Source: Thalassotalea_B piscium_A
GTDB lineage: Bacteria; Pseudomonadota; Gammaproteobacteria; Enterobacterales; Alteromonadaceae
Assembly: GCA_049347715.1 (NCBI GenBank)
Contig: CP186339.1
Span: forward strand, 496,001 to 560,000
Direction: 5' to 3'
DNA length: 64,000 bases
The translations under genes were made by a program, and so were the position numbers. How positions within the stretch are numbered: the first letter of the stretch is position 1; every line of letters begins with the position of its first letter. This document shows positions 1 to 8,464 of the stretch, piece by piece. The notes under the pieces were generated by a model. It made no database searches, was not told the DNA's origin, and saw nothing but the letters and a program-made list of their open reading frames with translations.

Positions 1-492
1 ACAGTGACTACGGGGACTGCAACTACAACAACACCTGAAATAGAGTTAACACCATTTTTCTCGGGTATTGCATTAGATGTAACACCTCAAATAGATGAAA
101 ATGGCGAAGTTATCCTACATGTTCACCCTTCAGTGACGCTAACGGCAGAACAAACGAAAACCATTCGTTTAAATAATGAAGATATTATTTTACCTCTTGC
201 TCAAAGTAGTGTGCGCGAGTCTGATACCATCATTCGTGCTAAATCTGGTGAGATAGTGGTTATTGGCGGCTTAATTGAAACACGTAAAACGGATTCTGAA
301 TCTAAAACACCTTTCTTAGGCGATATTCCAATTGTTGGAGAGTTGTTTAAAAGTAAAGGTAATCAAACTCAGAAAAAAGAATTGGTTATTTTGTTAAAGC
401 CTATTGTTATTGGCCAAGATACATGGACAAACCAGTTGCAAGATGCGCGTGCTTTGTTAAAGCAATGGTTTCCAGAAGAAAGTGAAAAATAG
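1..492 (+). CDS. mshL: MSHA secretin MshL, C-terminal part (5' end outside window)
   Basis: This is the last 163 codons of an outer-membrane secretin, the ring through which the MSHA pilus leaves the cell. The reading frame is open from base 1, so the gene starts upstream of the window; the GTG at 4 is only an internal codon. The visible part is the conserved secretin core, including the stretch VVIGGLIETRK and the typical late motif PFLGDIPIVGELFKSK. The stop is at 490-492, and mshM starts 33 bases later, consistent with one operon. The identification as MshL rather than a PilQ or GspD secretin rests mainly on the msh genes that follow. High confidence in the family and good confidence in the name. 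Confidence 0.9.
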   Translation, partial: TVTTGTATTTTPEIELTPFFSGIALDVTPQIDENGEVILHVHPSVTLTAEQTKTIRLNNEDIILPLAQSSVRESDTIIRAKSGEIVVIGGLIETRKTDSESKTPFLGDIPIVGELFKSKGNQTQKKELVILLKPIVIGQDTWTNQLQDARALLKQWFPEESEK

Positions 493-525
493 CCTGATGA
501 TATTTTTATCAGTGATAGAGTAACT

Positions 526-1431
526 ATGTACCTTTACCACTTTGGATTACGTGAATTACCCTTTACCTTAACACCGAATACTAGCTTCTATTTAGGCCTA
601 GCACCACATAACGAAGCTTTTGCTGTGTTACTTACCGCATTAAAAAGCGGTGAAGGATTTATCAAGGTAATTGGTGAAGTGGGGACAGGTAAAACCTTAT
701 TGTGTCGAAAATTACTGAATGAAATACCGGACCACTTTGTTACTGCGTATATACCTAATCCGTATTTAAAACCGGATGAATTGAGACGTGCAGTTGCCGT
801 TGAGTTAGGTGTAAAGCAAGCACAGCGCATGACAGTACAGTTACTTACGCAGCGAATACAATCAAGATTAGTGGAATTACATAATGAAGGGCGTTCGGTG
901 GTATTGATTTTGGATGAAGCTCAAGCATTACCTGCTGAAAGTTTAGAAGCATTACGTTTATTTACTAACTTAGAAACTGAAACGCGAAAATTATTACAAG
1001 TGGTACTTTTTGCACAGCCAGAATTGGATCATCGTTTGTCGGAAAATGCTTTTAGACAATTAAAACAACGGATATCATTCTCTTATCAATTACGACCGAT
1101 GAATGTGGATGAAGTTGAAAATTATATACATCATCGGTTGCAAGTTGCAGGCTACAGAGGTGCAGCATTATTTGATCATGCGCTGTGTAAAAAAATTGCA
1201 AAATTTAGTGATGGCATACCTAGATTAGTCAATATTCTTTGCCATAAAATGTTGATGCTAAGTTATGGCCAAGGGCAGTATCAAATAACGCAACAACATT
1301 TAATAAGCGCAGTTAAAGACACTGAAGGCACAGATCATAAATTAAAACATCAGCATTTAATCATGGTTTCAAGTGTAGTTGTACTCATTGCTATTTGTAC
1401 ACTGGTATGGATTTTAGGGGTACAGTCATGA
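526..1431 (+). CDS. mshM: MSHA biogenesis ATPase MshM (ExeA-like AAA protein)
   Basis: A 301-residue ExeA/GspA-type AAA+ ATPase of the MSHA pilus machine. It carries a Walker A motif GEVGTGKT near residue 50, a Walker B motif VLILDEAQAL near residue 125, and a C-terminal hydrophobic segment (about residues 275-298) that would anchor it in the inner membrane. In the related ExeA/GspA systems this type of ATPase helps secretin assembly in the peptidoglycan; here it directly follows the secretin gene. Its stop overlaps the start of mshN (ATGA at 1428-1431), so the two are translationally coupled. Length and order match msh loci of Vibrio and Shewanella. Confidence 0.93.
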   Translation: MYLYHFGLRELPFTLTPNTSFYLGLAPHNEAFAVLLTALKSGEGFIKVIGEVGTGKTLLCRKLLNEIPDHFVTAYIPNPYLKPDELRRAVAVELGVKQAQRMTVQLLTQRIQSRLVELHNEGRSVVLILDEAQALPAESLEALRLFTNLETETRKLLQVVLFAQPELDHRLSENAFRQLKQRISFSYQLRPMNVDEVENYIHHRLQVAGYRGAALFDHALCKKIAKFSDGIPRLVNILCHKMLMLSYGQGQYQITQQHLISAVKDTEGTDHKLKHQHLIMVSSVVVLIAICTLVWILGVQS

Positions 1432-2582
1432 GTGTAATTAACCAAATGCTTAAAGATTTGGATAAGCGCCAACAAGATACTTCGCCTCATGGCAGTGCTA
1501 ATCCATCGGCAGTGGTTGTAAATAAGTCGAAAAGTCAGCTTTGGATCATCATAGTACTGGTGATGTTACTGATGATTTCCCTTGGTGTAATTCTCTGGCA
1601 AAAAATTATGATCGCACCTAACGAAAGTTCCGTTGTTAAAGTAGAGCCACTAACTGAGCCTCAAACAGAGTCACCTAAGGTTGATCATCAATCCGATAAG
1701 GCAACTTTAACTAGTCGTGGTTCAAATGAAAATTTACCTTCTGGTGAAAATAACCGGAGTGAAGCTAGGATAGATAACGACACAATCAACTCTTCAATAA
1801 AACAACCGCGTACTCATGCTCAGAAACAAGCACAATTAAGCACAGTTGACACCAGCAATAGCAAGGCTGAAATTAAATCGACGCAAGTGAAAGTGGATGA
1901 ACTTGTCAAAAAACAAGGCGTAGAAGAAACGTTAACGCCGGTTACGCCATTAGTAGAAAAACCAGTTGCAGACATTGCAGCACCGACATTATCAATTTCA
2001 CGTAAACAATTAACACCGGAACAACTTGCGAGTAAGAAAATTGCTCAAGCAGAGCAAGCTATCGCTAATAAAGACTTAAAAAAAGCGGAACAATTATTTG
2101 AAGATGTGTTGTTGATTCTGCCTTCACATAAGTCAGCGCGTAAACAATTAGCCGCATTATGGTTCGGTAAGCAATCTTATCAAGCGGCACTCAACCTATT
2201 ATCGCGTGGTCTAGCGTTAGATAGTCAAGATGCAGAGTTTCGTTTAATGAAAGCTCGTATATACTTAAATCAAGGGCAAACTAAGTTAGCACTTGATGTG
2301 CTAAAAGTATTAGACACCTTACCCTCGATTGAATATCAATCATTGCTGGCGTCAACAGCCCAGCAAGTTGGTACGTTTTCGTTAGCTGAGAAAGCTTATA
2401 AAATTTTAACTGAATTAGCGCCTGAGAGAGGTCGCTGGTGGTTAGGATTGGCGATTGCACAAGACAGTCAAAGTCAATTCGCTAAGGCGAAAAATAATTA
2501 TAAAAATGCCTTGCTACAGCAAGATTTATCAAGCGAAACAATAGCGTTTGCGAAAAACAGAATAATAGAGTTGGGAGAATAA
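1428..2582 (+). CDS. mshN: MSHA biogenesis protein MshN (TPR protein)
   Basis: A 384-residue bitopic membrane protein. The start is taken at 1428 (MSVINQMLKDLDKRQ), which overlaps the mshM stop by ATGA; an in-frame ATG at 1395 would lie inside mshM and would add an unlikely extension. One membrane segment is visible at about residues 40-60, followed by a low-complexity Lys/Thr/Ser/Gln-rich linker and C-terminal tetratricopeptide-like helices (from about residue 200). In the MSHA system MshN is an accessory scaffold protein whose exact role is not settled. The conserved N-terminal motif and operon position make the name secure. Confidence 0.9.
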   Translation: MSVINQMLKDLDKRQQDTSPHGSANPSAVVVNKSKSQLWIIIVLVMLLMISLGVILWQKIMIAPNESSVVKVEPLTEPQTESPKVDHQSDKATLTSRGSNENLPSGENNRSEARIDNDTINSSIKQPRTHAQKQAQLSTVDTSNSKAEIKSTQVKVDELVKKQGVEETLTPVTPLVEKPVADIAAPTLSISRKQLTPEQLASKKIAQAEQAIANKDLKKAEQLFEDVLLILPSHKSARKQLAALWFGKQSYQAALNLLSRGLALDSQDAEFRLMKARIYLNQGQTKLALDVLKVLDTLPSIEYQSLLASTAQQVGTFSLAEKAYKILTELAPERGRWWLGLAIAQDSQSQFAKAKNNYKNALLQQDLSSETIAFAKNRIIELGE

Positions 2583-2584
2583 GC

Positions 2585-4300
2585 ATGGTTGCACCAAAGC
2601 TAAAAATGCGGTTAGGTGATTTATTAGTACATGAGCATATCATTACTAATGAACAACTGATGCAAGCTCTGAACAGTCAAAAAACCACAGGACGTAAGTT
2701 AGGGGATAGCTTAATTGAATTGGGGTATATAGGTGAGAAACAGTTACTTGAATTCTTAGCTCAACAACTTGATGTTCCCTTTCTTGATATTAGCCAACGT
2801 AGAATTCCTACTGAAGTTGCCAAATTATTACCAGAAGTACATGCCCGTAGGTTAAGGGCATTAATTATAGAAGATCAAGGCGATGCCGTACTCATTGGTA
2901 TGAGCGATCCCGCTGATTTAGGTGGCTTAGATCAACTAGAACAAATGCTGGCGCCGAAACGGCTGAAATTAGCTGTAGTGATGGAATCGCAACTTTACGA
3001 AGCTTTTGATGGTTTGTATCGCCGAACAGCGGATATAGAATCTTTCGCTACTCAGTTAGGAGAAGAGTACGACCAAAGTTCCGAATTTGATTTATCTAGT
3101 TCGTTTATTGATGAAGGTGGTGATGCCACTGTAGGAAAATTATTACAATCTGTTTTTGAAGATGCCGTTCAAATGCGAGCATCCGATGTGCATATTGAAC
3201 CTGATGAAAAGCAATTACGCATTCGACAACGTATCGATGGCGTATTGCAAGAAAACGTTTTAAAAGAGACAAAAATAGCTTCTGCGATGGTATTACGTTT
3301 GAAGTTGATGGCGGGGCTGGATATTTCAGAAAAACGTTTACCACAAGATGGACGCTTTAATCTGAAAATTAAAGGTCATAGCATTGATGTGCGTATGTCG
3401 ACTATGCCTGTTCAATATGGCGAGTCGGTGGTAATGCGTTTATTGGATCAATCAGCAGGGTTATTGTCACTTGATGAAACCGGCATGCCGGCTGATTTAG
3501 TTGCGCGATTACGTCATCAAATTACTCGACCTCATGGTATGGTTTTAGTCACGGGACCTACAGGGAGTGGTAAAACCACCACTTTATATGGTGCATTAAG
3601 CGAGTTAAATTTATCCACTAAAAAAATTATAACTGTTGAAGATCCCGTTGAATATCGATTACCTCGAGTCAACCAAGTACAAGTAAATACAAAAATAGAT
3701 TTAACTTTTTCAAGTGTCCTACGTACTGCATTACGTCAAGATCCAGATATTTTAATGGTGGGTGAAATGCGAGATCACGAAACTGTTGAAATTGGCTTAC
3801 GTGGTGCGTTAACGGGACATTTAGTTTTATCAACGCTTCATACTAATGATGCCATTACCAGTGCGCTACGTTTGATTGATATGGGCGCAGCAGGCTTTCT
3901 GGTGGGAAGTTCATTACGAGCGATAGTTGCCCAACGACTAGTGCGTAGAATATGTGAGCATTGTGGTGTGGATCACAAACCAACAAGCCAAGAACTATTA
4001 TGGTTGACACATTTAGCTGGTGACGTAGCCAATACTACTAATTTCAAACACGGTAAAGGTTGCCAATCATGCCAATATACTGGTTATCGAGGGCGAATTG
4101 GTGTGTTTGAATTATTAGAAATGAATGATCCTATGATGGCTGCGTTAAAACGCGATGATACTGAGGGATTTACTGAACTGTCGAAAGCGAATCCAACTTT
4201 CAAACCGCTTGCGTTATCGGCATTTGATTATGCTTGTGATGGCATTACCACGGTAGAAGAAGTGTTGCGCTTAGTTGAAACTATTGATGTAACAGGGTAG
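2585..4300 (+). CDS. mshE: MSHA pilus extension ATPase MshE (c-di-GMP-binding N domain)
   Basis: A 571-residue GspE/PilB-type secretion ATPase that powers pilus polymerisation. The N terminus carries two tandem MshEN-type motifs, RLGDLLVHEHIITNEQL near residue 9 and KLGDSLIELGYIGEKQL near residue 38, the kind shown in Vibrio cholerae MshE to bind cyclic di-GMP. The catalytic half has Walker A GPTGSGKTTT, a Walker B/Asp region ending DILMVGEMRD, and a zinc-type tetracysteine CEHC...CQSC. A good Shine-Dalgarno (GGGAGA, 2574-2579) precedes the ATG, two bases after the mshN stop. That c-di-GMP controls it here is inferred from the family. Confidence 0.95.
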   Translation: MVAPKLKMRLGDLLVHEHIITNEQLMQALNSQKTTGRKLGDSLIELGYIGEKQLLEFLAQQLDVPFLDISQRRIPTEVAKLLPEVHARRLRALIIEDQGDAVLIGMSDPADLGGLDQLEQMLAPKRLKLAVVMESQLYEAFDGLYRRTADIESFATQLGEEYDQSSEFDLSSSFIDEGGDATVGKLLQSVFEDAVQMRASDVHIEPDEKQLRIRQRIDGVLQENVLKETKIASAMVLRLKLMAGLDISEKRLPQDGRFNLKIKGHSIDVRMSTMPVQYGESVVMRLLDQSAGLLSLDETGMPADLVARLRHQITRPHGMVLVTGPTGSGKTTTLYGALSELNLSTKKIITVEDPVEYRLPRVNQVQVNTKIDLTFSSVLRTALRQDPDILMVGEMRDHETVEIGLRGALTGHLVLSTLHTNDAITSALRLIDMGAAGFLVGSSLRAIVAQRLVRRICEHCGVDHKPTSQELLWLTHLAGDVANTTNFKHGKGCQSCQYTGYRGRIGVFELLEMNDPMMAALKRDDTEGFTELSKANPTFKPLALSAFDYACDGITTVEEVLRLVETIDVTG

Positions 4301-4308
4301 CGGATAAT

Positions 4309-5550
4309 ATGGCAGCTTTTAATTATATTGGCAGAGATGCTTCAGGCGCCCAAGTTAAGGGAGCGATTGAAGCGAATAATATTAATACAGTTGCAGAACA
4401 ATTGGCACGTCAGCGCATTATACCTATAGCTATCACAGAAGCTAAATCGAGTAAAAGTAACTCAGTTGATTTCGCTAATTTAGATATTGGCGAATTATTA
4501 GGTTTTGAGACTATTGCATTAGATGACTTAATTGTATTTTGTCGACAGATGTATGCTTTGGTGAGATCTGGTGTCCCCATTCTTAGAGCCATTAATGGTA
4601 TGGCTGAAGCAACCAATGCCCCTAAATTAAAGCAAGCGTTAATTGAAATAACCGGTCAGTTAGAAGGCGGTTATGCGCTTTCATCCGCATTGAATAAACA
4701 TCCTAAACTGTTTTCGCCGTTATTTGTTTCGCTTGTACACGTTGGCGAAAATACTGGGCGCTTGGATGAGTCATTTGCGAAACTTGCAAGTTACTTTGAA
4801 CGAGAACAAGAAACACGTAAACGTATCAAAACGGCCTTACGTTATCCGTCATTTGTGTTGATTGCGCTTGCGATTGCTATTGTTATTTTAAATATTTGGG
4901 TCATTCCGACATTTGCGGATATGTTTACAAAATTAGGGGCTGAATTACCTTGGGCAACTAGAGCATTGATTACTAGCTCTAATTTCTTTTTAGATTATTG
5001 GCCCTATATGCTAGTTGTGGTGTTAGCTATGTATTTTGGGGTTCGTTATTATGTCCGAACTCCTAAAGGGCAACATGCTTGGGATCATTTCAAAACTAAA
5101 CTCCCAGTGGTAGGCTCTGTTATTGAACGTTCTATTTTAGCTCGTTTCTCACATAGTTTTGCTATTGTATTAAAAGCTGGGGTTCCAATGACGTCTGGAT
5201 TAACCTTAGTTTCAGATGCTGTTGACAATAGCTATATGCAAAAAAAGATCTTATCAATGCGTACCGCTATTGAAAGTGGTGAAAGCTTATTAAGGTCGGC
5301 GGTGACAAGTACTATGTTTACGCCTTTAGTGCTACAAATGATTGCCGTTGGGGAAGAAACTGGCCGGGTAGATGAGTTGTTAGAGGAAGTAGGGGATTAT
5401 TATGAACGTGAAGTTGATTATGAGTTAAGCACTCTTACGGCACGTATTGAACCTATATTGATTGCTATTGTTGCTGGGATGGTATTGATTTTGGCATTAG
5501 GTATCTTTACACCGATGTGGGACATGATGTCTGCATTTAAGGGTAAATAA
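4309..5550 (+). CDS. mshG: MSHA inner-membrane platform protein MshG (GspF family)
   Basis: A 413-residue GspF/PilC-type polytopic inner-membrane protein, the platform on which pilins are assembled and which couples to the ATPase MshE. It has two GspF domains (about residues 75-200 and 280-400), each carrying the family's F..L......G......AL pattern, and three membrane segments (about 175-200, 225-245 and 380-400). It starts eight bases after the mshE stop, as in other msh clusters. Nothing unusual is visible. Confidence 0.94.
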   Translation: MAAFNYIGRDASGAQVKGAIEANNINTVAEQLARQRIIPIAITEAKSSKSNSVDFANLDIGELLGFETIALDDLIVFCRQMYALVRSGVPILRAINGMAEATNAPKLKQALIEITGQLEGGYALSSALNKHPKLFSPLFVSLVHVGENTGRLDESFAKLASYFEREQETRKRIKTALRYPSFVLIALAIAIVILNIWVIPTFADMFTKLGAELPWATRALITSSNFFLDYWPYMLVVVLAMYFGVRYYVRTPKGQHAWDHFKTKLPVVGSVIERSILARFSHSFAIVLKAGVPMTSGLTLVSDAVDNSYMQKKILSMRTAIESGESLLRSAVTSTMFTPLVLQMIAVGEETGRVDELLEEVGDYYEREVDYELSTLTARIEPILIAIVAGMVLILALGIFTPMWDMMSAFKGK

Positions 5551-5571
5551 TCGTTCAGCAAGGACTAAGGT

Positions 5572-6078
5572 ATGTCACGTAATTCAGTAATAGTTAAGCG
5601 AGAAAAAACACTGGCGGAACAAATTATTACTGTCGTGATGGTGATGGTATTTATGGCAGGATTCTTGTATTATTTTTTAAGACAAGAAGATCAGTTTACC
5701 CAAGTCGGTTTTGAAACCGTAGCAGGTAACTTTGCCACGCAAGTATCTACTATTCGAGGACAGTGGTTTATGGATAAACAACCTAAAATAGTCTATTTAA
5801 AAGAACAAGGAAAACAAGCAACTGTTCGCGAAGTGACTGTTAATCAACACGGTTGGGTTGACAGTATAGAAGAAAATGGCTGTTTTGTTATTTGGCAGCA
5901 AGTGATGAATAGCCCATTAGGGTTTATGAATCAGCCAGTTGCGGCAGTGCAAATTAATGAACATAAAGGGGTAGATAAGCGTTATTGTCGCTATATGTTA
6001 ACGAGTGGTAAGTATTTTCAATATAACCCTGATAATGGAAAAGTATCTAATGTATTGAATATTAATGAATTATTGTGA
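5572..6078 (+). CDS. mshF: MSHA biogenesis protein MshF
   Basis: A 168-residue protein with a single N-terminal membrane segment (about residues 17-38) and a small periplasmic domain. It occupies the place of mshF between the platform protein gene and the pilin genes and has a similar size. A Shine-Dalgarno-like AAGGA precedes the ATG. There is no catalytic motif and its function is unknown in the family. It is the last gene before the pilin promoter at about 6113-6154, so it probably closes the secretory operon. Confidence 0.8.
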   Translation: MSRNSVIVKREKTLAEQIITVVMVMVFMAGFLYYFLRQEDQFTQVGFETVAGNFATQVSTIRGQWFMDKQPKIVYLKEQGKQATVREVTVNQHGWVDSIEENGCFVIWQQVMNSPLGFMNQPVAAVQINEHKGVDKRYCRYMLTSGKYFQYNPDNGKVSNVLNINELL

Positions 6079-6112
6079 TTTTTGTACAAAGATGAAAAAA
6101 ATTATTTTTCTC

Positions 6113-6154
6113 TTACGTAATAAAGTGACTTATTACGTAAAACGTTGCTAGAAT
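6113..6154 (+). promoter_or_regulatory. Palindrome overlapping a predicted promoter of the pilin operon
   Basis: A perfect inverted repeat, TTACGTAATAA (6113-6123) and TTATTACGTAA (6130-6140), is separated by six bases (AGTGAC). A possible -10 box TAGAAT lies at 6149-6154, and a possible -35 box around 6125-6131 (TGAC core) falls in the loop and right arm with a 17-18 base spacer. The mshB start is about 28 bases further on. The arrangement suggests a regulator-bound promoter for the structural pilin operon; V. cholerae msh also has separate secretory and structural transcripts. The dyad is read directly; promoter function and regulator are inference. Confidence 0.55.
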
Positions 6155-6182
6155 CAAGTTAATGAGAGAGTTAGAGGTTGTT

Positions 6183-6800
6183 ATGAATAAACAGTCAGGT
6201 TTTACCTTAATTGAGTTAGTTATTGTTGTTGTGATCTTAGGATTTCTGGCAGTAACAGCGATCCCAAAATTTATTGATTTAACAGAGCAGGCCAAAAAAG
6301 CCAATATTGAAGGTATGGCTGGTGGTTTTGCTACGGCTGTTTCTTTGGCACGAGCGCAATGGGAAGCCGAAGGTCGCTCTACCAATACTGCAGGTCAAAA
6401 TGTTGTCTCATATGATGGCACTAACTTATTATTGACGACTGAAAACATCACTGCCGGTATTCGCGCAGGTTATGTTGTCTCTTCTGTTGCAGGTCAAAAT
6501 TCAGGAGCTGGCCTAGGAGGTGGATTCACCGTCGCTAATTGTATAGATATTTGGAATAATATATTACAACAACCACCTAAATTAACCAGTAACATCACTA
6601 CCTTAAATACGGATCCGAGTATGCAGTATTTTGTCACGTTAAATGGTAGTGCCGCTTCTACGAGTTGTTCTTATCACTTGAAAGAAACCCTTTCGAAAGA
6701 TAATAATGGTTTATACGTAACGACAAATATTAATACCATAAGTAATTTCTTTAGTTATTTTCCTGCGACTAGCGCCGTAGAAGTAACTATTAAGCAATAA
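6183..6800 (+). CDS. mshB: MSHA minor pilin MshB
   Basis: A 205-residue type IV prepilin. The start is taken at 6183 (MNKQSGFTLIELV) because it gives the usual six-residue leader ending in Gly before the mature Phe, and AGAGG lies eight bases upstream; an in-frame ATG at 6162 would give an abnormal leader. The cleavage site G|FTLIE with Glu5 and the hydrophobic assembly helix are intact, followed by PKFIDL as in MshA-like pilins. Two cysteines in the C-terminal half could form the pilin disulfide. It is the first pilin gene after the predicted promoter. Confidence 0.88.
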   Translation: MNKQSGFTLIELVIVVVILGFLAVTAIPKFIDLTEQAKKANIEGMAGGFATAVSLARAQWEAEGRSTNTAGQNVVSYDGTNLLLTTENITAGIRAGYVVSSVAGQNSGAGLGGGFTVANCIDIWNNILQQPPKLTSNITTLNTDPSMQYFVTLNGSAASTSCSYHLKETLSKDNNGLYVTTNINTISNFFSYFPATSAVEVTIKQ

Positions 6801-6850
6801 AGATCAATATTAACCATAAAGAGTAATTTTTAAAATTAAATAGGTGTCTT

Positions 6851-7342
6851 ATGAAAAGTTTACAAAAAAGCAAAGGTTTTACCTTAATCGAGTTAGTTGT
6901 TGTTATTGTTATTTTAGGTATTTTAGCGGCGACAGCTGCACCTAAGTTTATTGATTTAACTAGTGATGCGAAAAAATCTGTGATGGAAGGGGTGCAAGGG
7001 TCTATTTATAGTGCCATTAATTTAGCTCATGCTAAAGCGCTAGTTAAAAACCAAACAGGTCCTACAGGTGAAATTCAAATAGGAACAAAATTTTATGCAT
7101 TAGTTCATGGTTTTCCTTCAGCGGCTCATGCTGGAACTGGCGCCGGAGATACAGGGAACGGTTATGGGTTGAAAGGTTTAATTGAGCTTGAAAATGGCTC
7201 AGACGTGACTATTTCAGATGCTTCTCCTGCTGTCGTAGAATTGAGCAGTGCCACCACAGCAGCTGATTGTAAAATTACTTATACCAATGCTACTGATAAT
7301 GAAACAATTCCAGATGTTACATCTGTTTTAACTGGCTGCTAG
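6851..7342 (+). CDS. mshA: MSHA major pilin MshA, copy 1
   Basis: A 163-residue type IVa prepilin and probably the main pilus subunit. The leader MKSLQKSKG is followed by FTLIELVVVIVILG, with the peptidase cleavage Gly and Glu5 both present, then PKFIDLTSDAKK. Two late cysteines (one in AADCKITY, one at the last residue) fit the C-terminal disulfide loop. It begins 50 bases after mshB and is followed by a terminator hairpin (7369-7396), which would enrich its transcript relative to the downstream genes. Which of the two adjacent copies forms the filament cannot be decided from sequence alone; this one has the position and size expected of mshA. Confidence 0.88.
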   Translation: MKSLQKSKGFTLIELVVVIVILGILAATAAPKFIDLTSDAKKSVMEGVQGSIYSAINLAHAKALVKNQTGPTGEIQIGTKFYALVHGFPSAAHAGTGAGDTGNGYGLKGLIELENGSDVTISDASPAVVELSSATTAADCKITYTNATDNETIPDVTSVLTGC

Positions 7343-7368
7343 TTTTATTAGCCATTTAAAGTGTTTTT

Positions 7369-7396
7369 AAGGGGAGCCATGCTCTCCTTATTTTTA
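7369..7396 (+). terminator. Terminator between the two mshA-like genes
   Basis: The stem AAGGGGAGC (7369-7377) pairs with GCTCTCCTT (7381-7389) through nine pairs including one G-U, with a three-base loop CAT, and is followed by ATTTTT. It lies between the first and second major-pilin-like genes and would attenuate read-through, leaving more mshA copy 1 mRNA than downstream pilin mRNA. Confidence 0.7.
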
Positions 7397-7419
7397 TCAT
7401 AAAATTAAAGTAAGAGAGT

Positions 7420-7890
7420 ATGAGTAAAAATACAGGGTTTACCTTAATTGAACTCGTTGTTGTTATCGTTATTTTAGGTATTTTAGCCGCAGTGGCTGCA
7501 CCTAAATTCATTAACTTAAAACCCGAAGCTGAAACCGCTACTTTGAATGCCATAAAAGCATCAATGGATGGTGCCAGTAGTTTAGTGCACGGAAAAGCGA
7601 TTGTAAAAGGTATACATAAATTACCCCAAAGTGATAGTCCTACTGTAAAAGTGGCCGGTAAAACACTGACACTTCATTACGGTTACCCTCTTATTGTTAA
7701 GGCTGACTGGCAAAAAATAATAGATATTGATGAAACCATTTATACTTACTTAATCGTTGCCGGAGCATTAACTGTCTACTTTTCAGATAAAACAGCACCA
7801 ACGACTCTTTTAGATAATTGTATAGTCTATTATAAAGAACCAACGGGCCTAGGTGAAAAACCAGAGATTAAGGTTAATCCCTGTACTTAA
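7420..7890 (+). CDS. MshA-like pilin, copy 2
   Basis: A 156-residue prepilin with a short leader MSKNTG and mature start FTLIELVVVIVILGILAA, almost identical to copy 1 over the assembly helix and the next PKFINL segment, then clearly diverged. Two C-terminal cysteines (in DNCIVYY and VNPCT) keep the disulfide pattern. AGAGAG precedes the ATG. It is a tandem paralogue of mshA. It could be an alternative major pilin, a minor pilin that modifies the fibre, or an antigenic variant; the sequence does not decide. It lies downstream of a terminator, so it is probably expressed less or from its own start. Confidence 0.85.
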   Translation: MSKNTGFTLIELVVVIVILGILAAVAAPKFINLKPEAETATLNAIKASMDGASSLVHGKAIVKGIHKLPQSDSPTVKVAGKTLTLHYGYPLIVKADWQKIIDIDETIYTYLIVAGALTVYFSDKTAPTTLLDNCIVYYKEPTGLGEKPEIKVNPCT

Positions 7891-7906
7891 TTGGATGAGG
7901 GGTAAT

Positions 7907-8464
7907 GTGATAAATACCAATAAAACTTGCTATAAACGTCAAACAACATTGCTTAGTAAAGGCTTTACTTTGATAGAGCTTATTGTTGTGATTATTATTT
8001 TAGGTATTGTATCAGTCACTGTTGCACCTAAATTCTTCTCATCAAATGGTTTTGAGCAAGTTACTTACCGTAATGAAATTGTCTCTACCTTACGTGCTAT
8101 TCAGCTACGGACTATGCAACAAACTAGCGGTAACTATTGCCATTTAATTTCTGTAAGTAGCTATGCCATTGGTTTAAATAAAACAGATACAAACAACCCT
8201 CTAAATTGTGATTTATCAGCGCTAGAAGATGACACTAAAGATGAATTTTCAAAAAATACGAGTGTTGCTATTGAAGACAAGCATAAGCCGAACGTTAATT
8301 TTAGCGTTAATGGCCTAGCTAATGTCTTTGGTTTTGACCAATTAGGTAGAATAATTAATAGCAGTGGAAATCGTGTTAACTGTAATCCGTGTCAAATCGT
8401 CATTACTGGGTCTGAAACCTTAATAGTAAAAATTGAAAATGAGGGGTATATTCATGCACTTTAA
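7907..8464 (+). CDS. mshC: MSHA minor pilin MshC
   Basis: A type IV prepilin of about 185 residues with a long leader before the cleavage site G|FTLIELIVVIIILG. The GTG at 7907 is chosen because AGGGG lies four bases upstream; the ATG at 7895 is possible, while the ATG at 7853 would overlap the preceding gene and give an implausible leader. The rest of the protein is GspH/MshC-like, with a CNPC pair near the C terminus. It overlaps mshD by 11 bases. MshC is thought to act with other minor pilins in fibre initiation. Confidence 0.82.
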   Translation: MINTNKTCYKRQTTLLSKGFTLIELIVVIIILGIVSVTVAPKFFSSNGFEQVTYRNEIVSTLRAIQLRTMQQTSGNYCHLISVSSYAIGLNKTDTNNPLNCDLSALEDDTKDEFSKNTSVAIEDKHKPNVNFSVNGLANVFGFDQLGRIINSSGNRVNCNPCQIVITGSETLIVKIENEGYIHAL

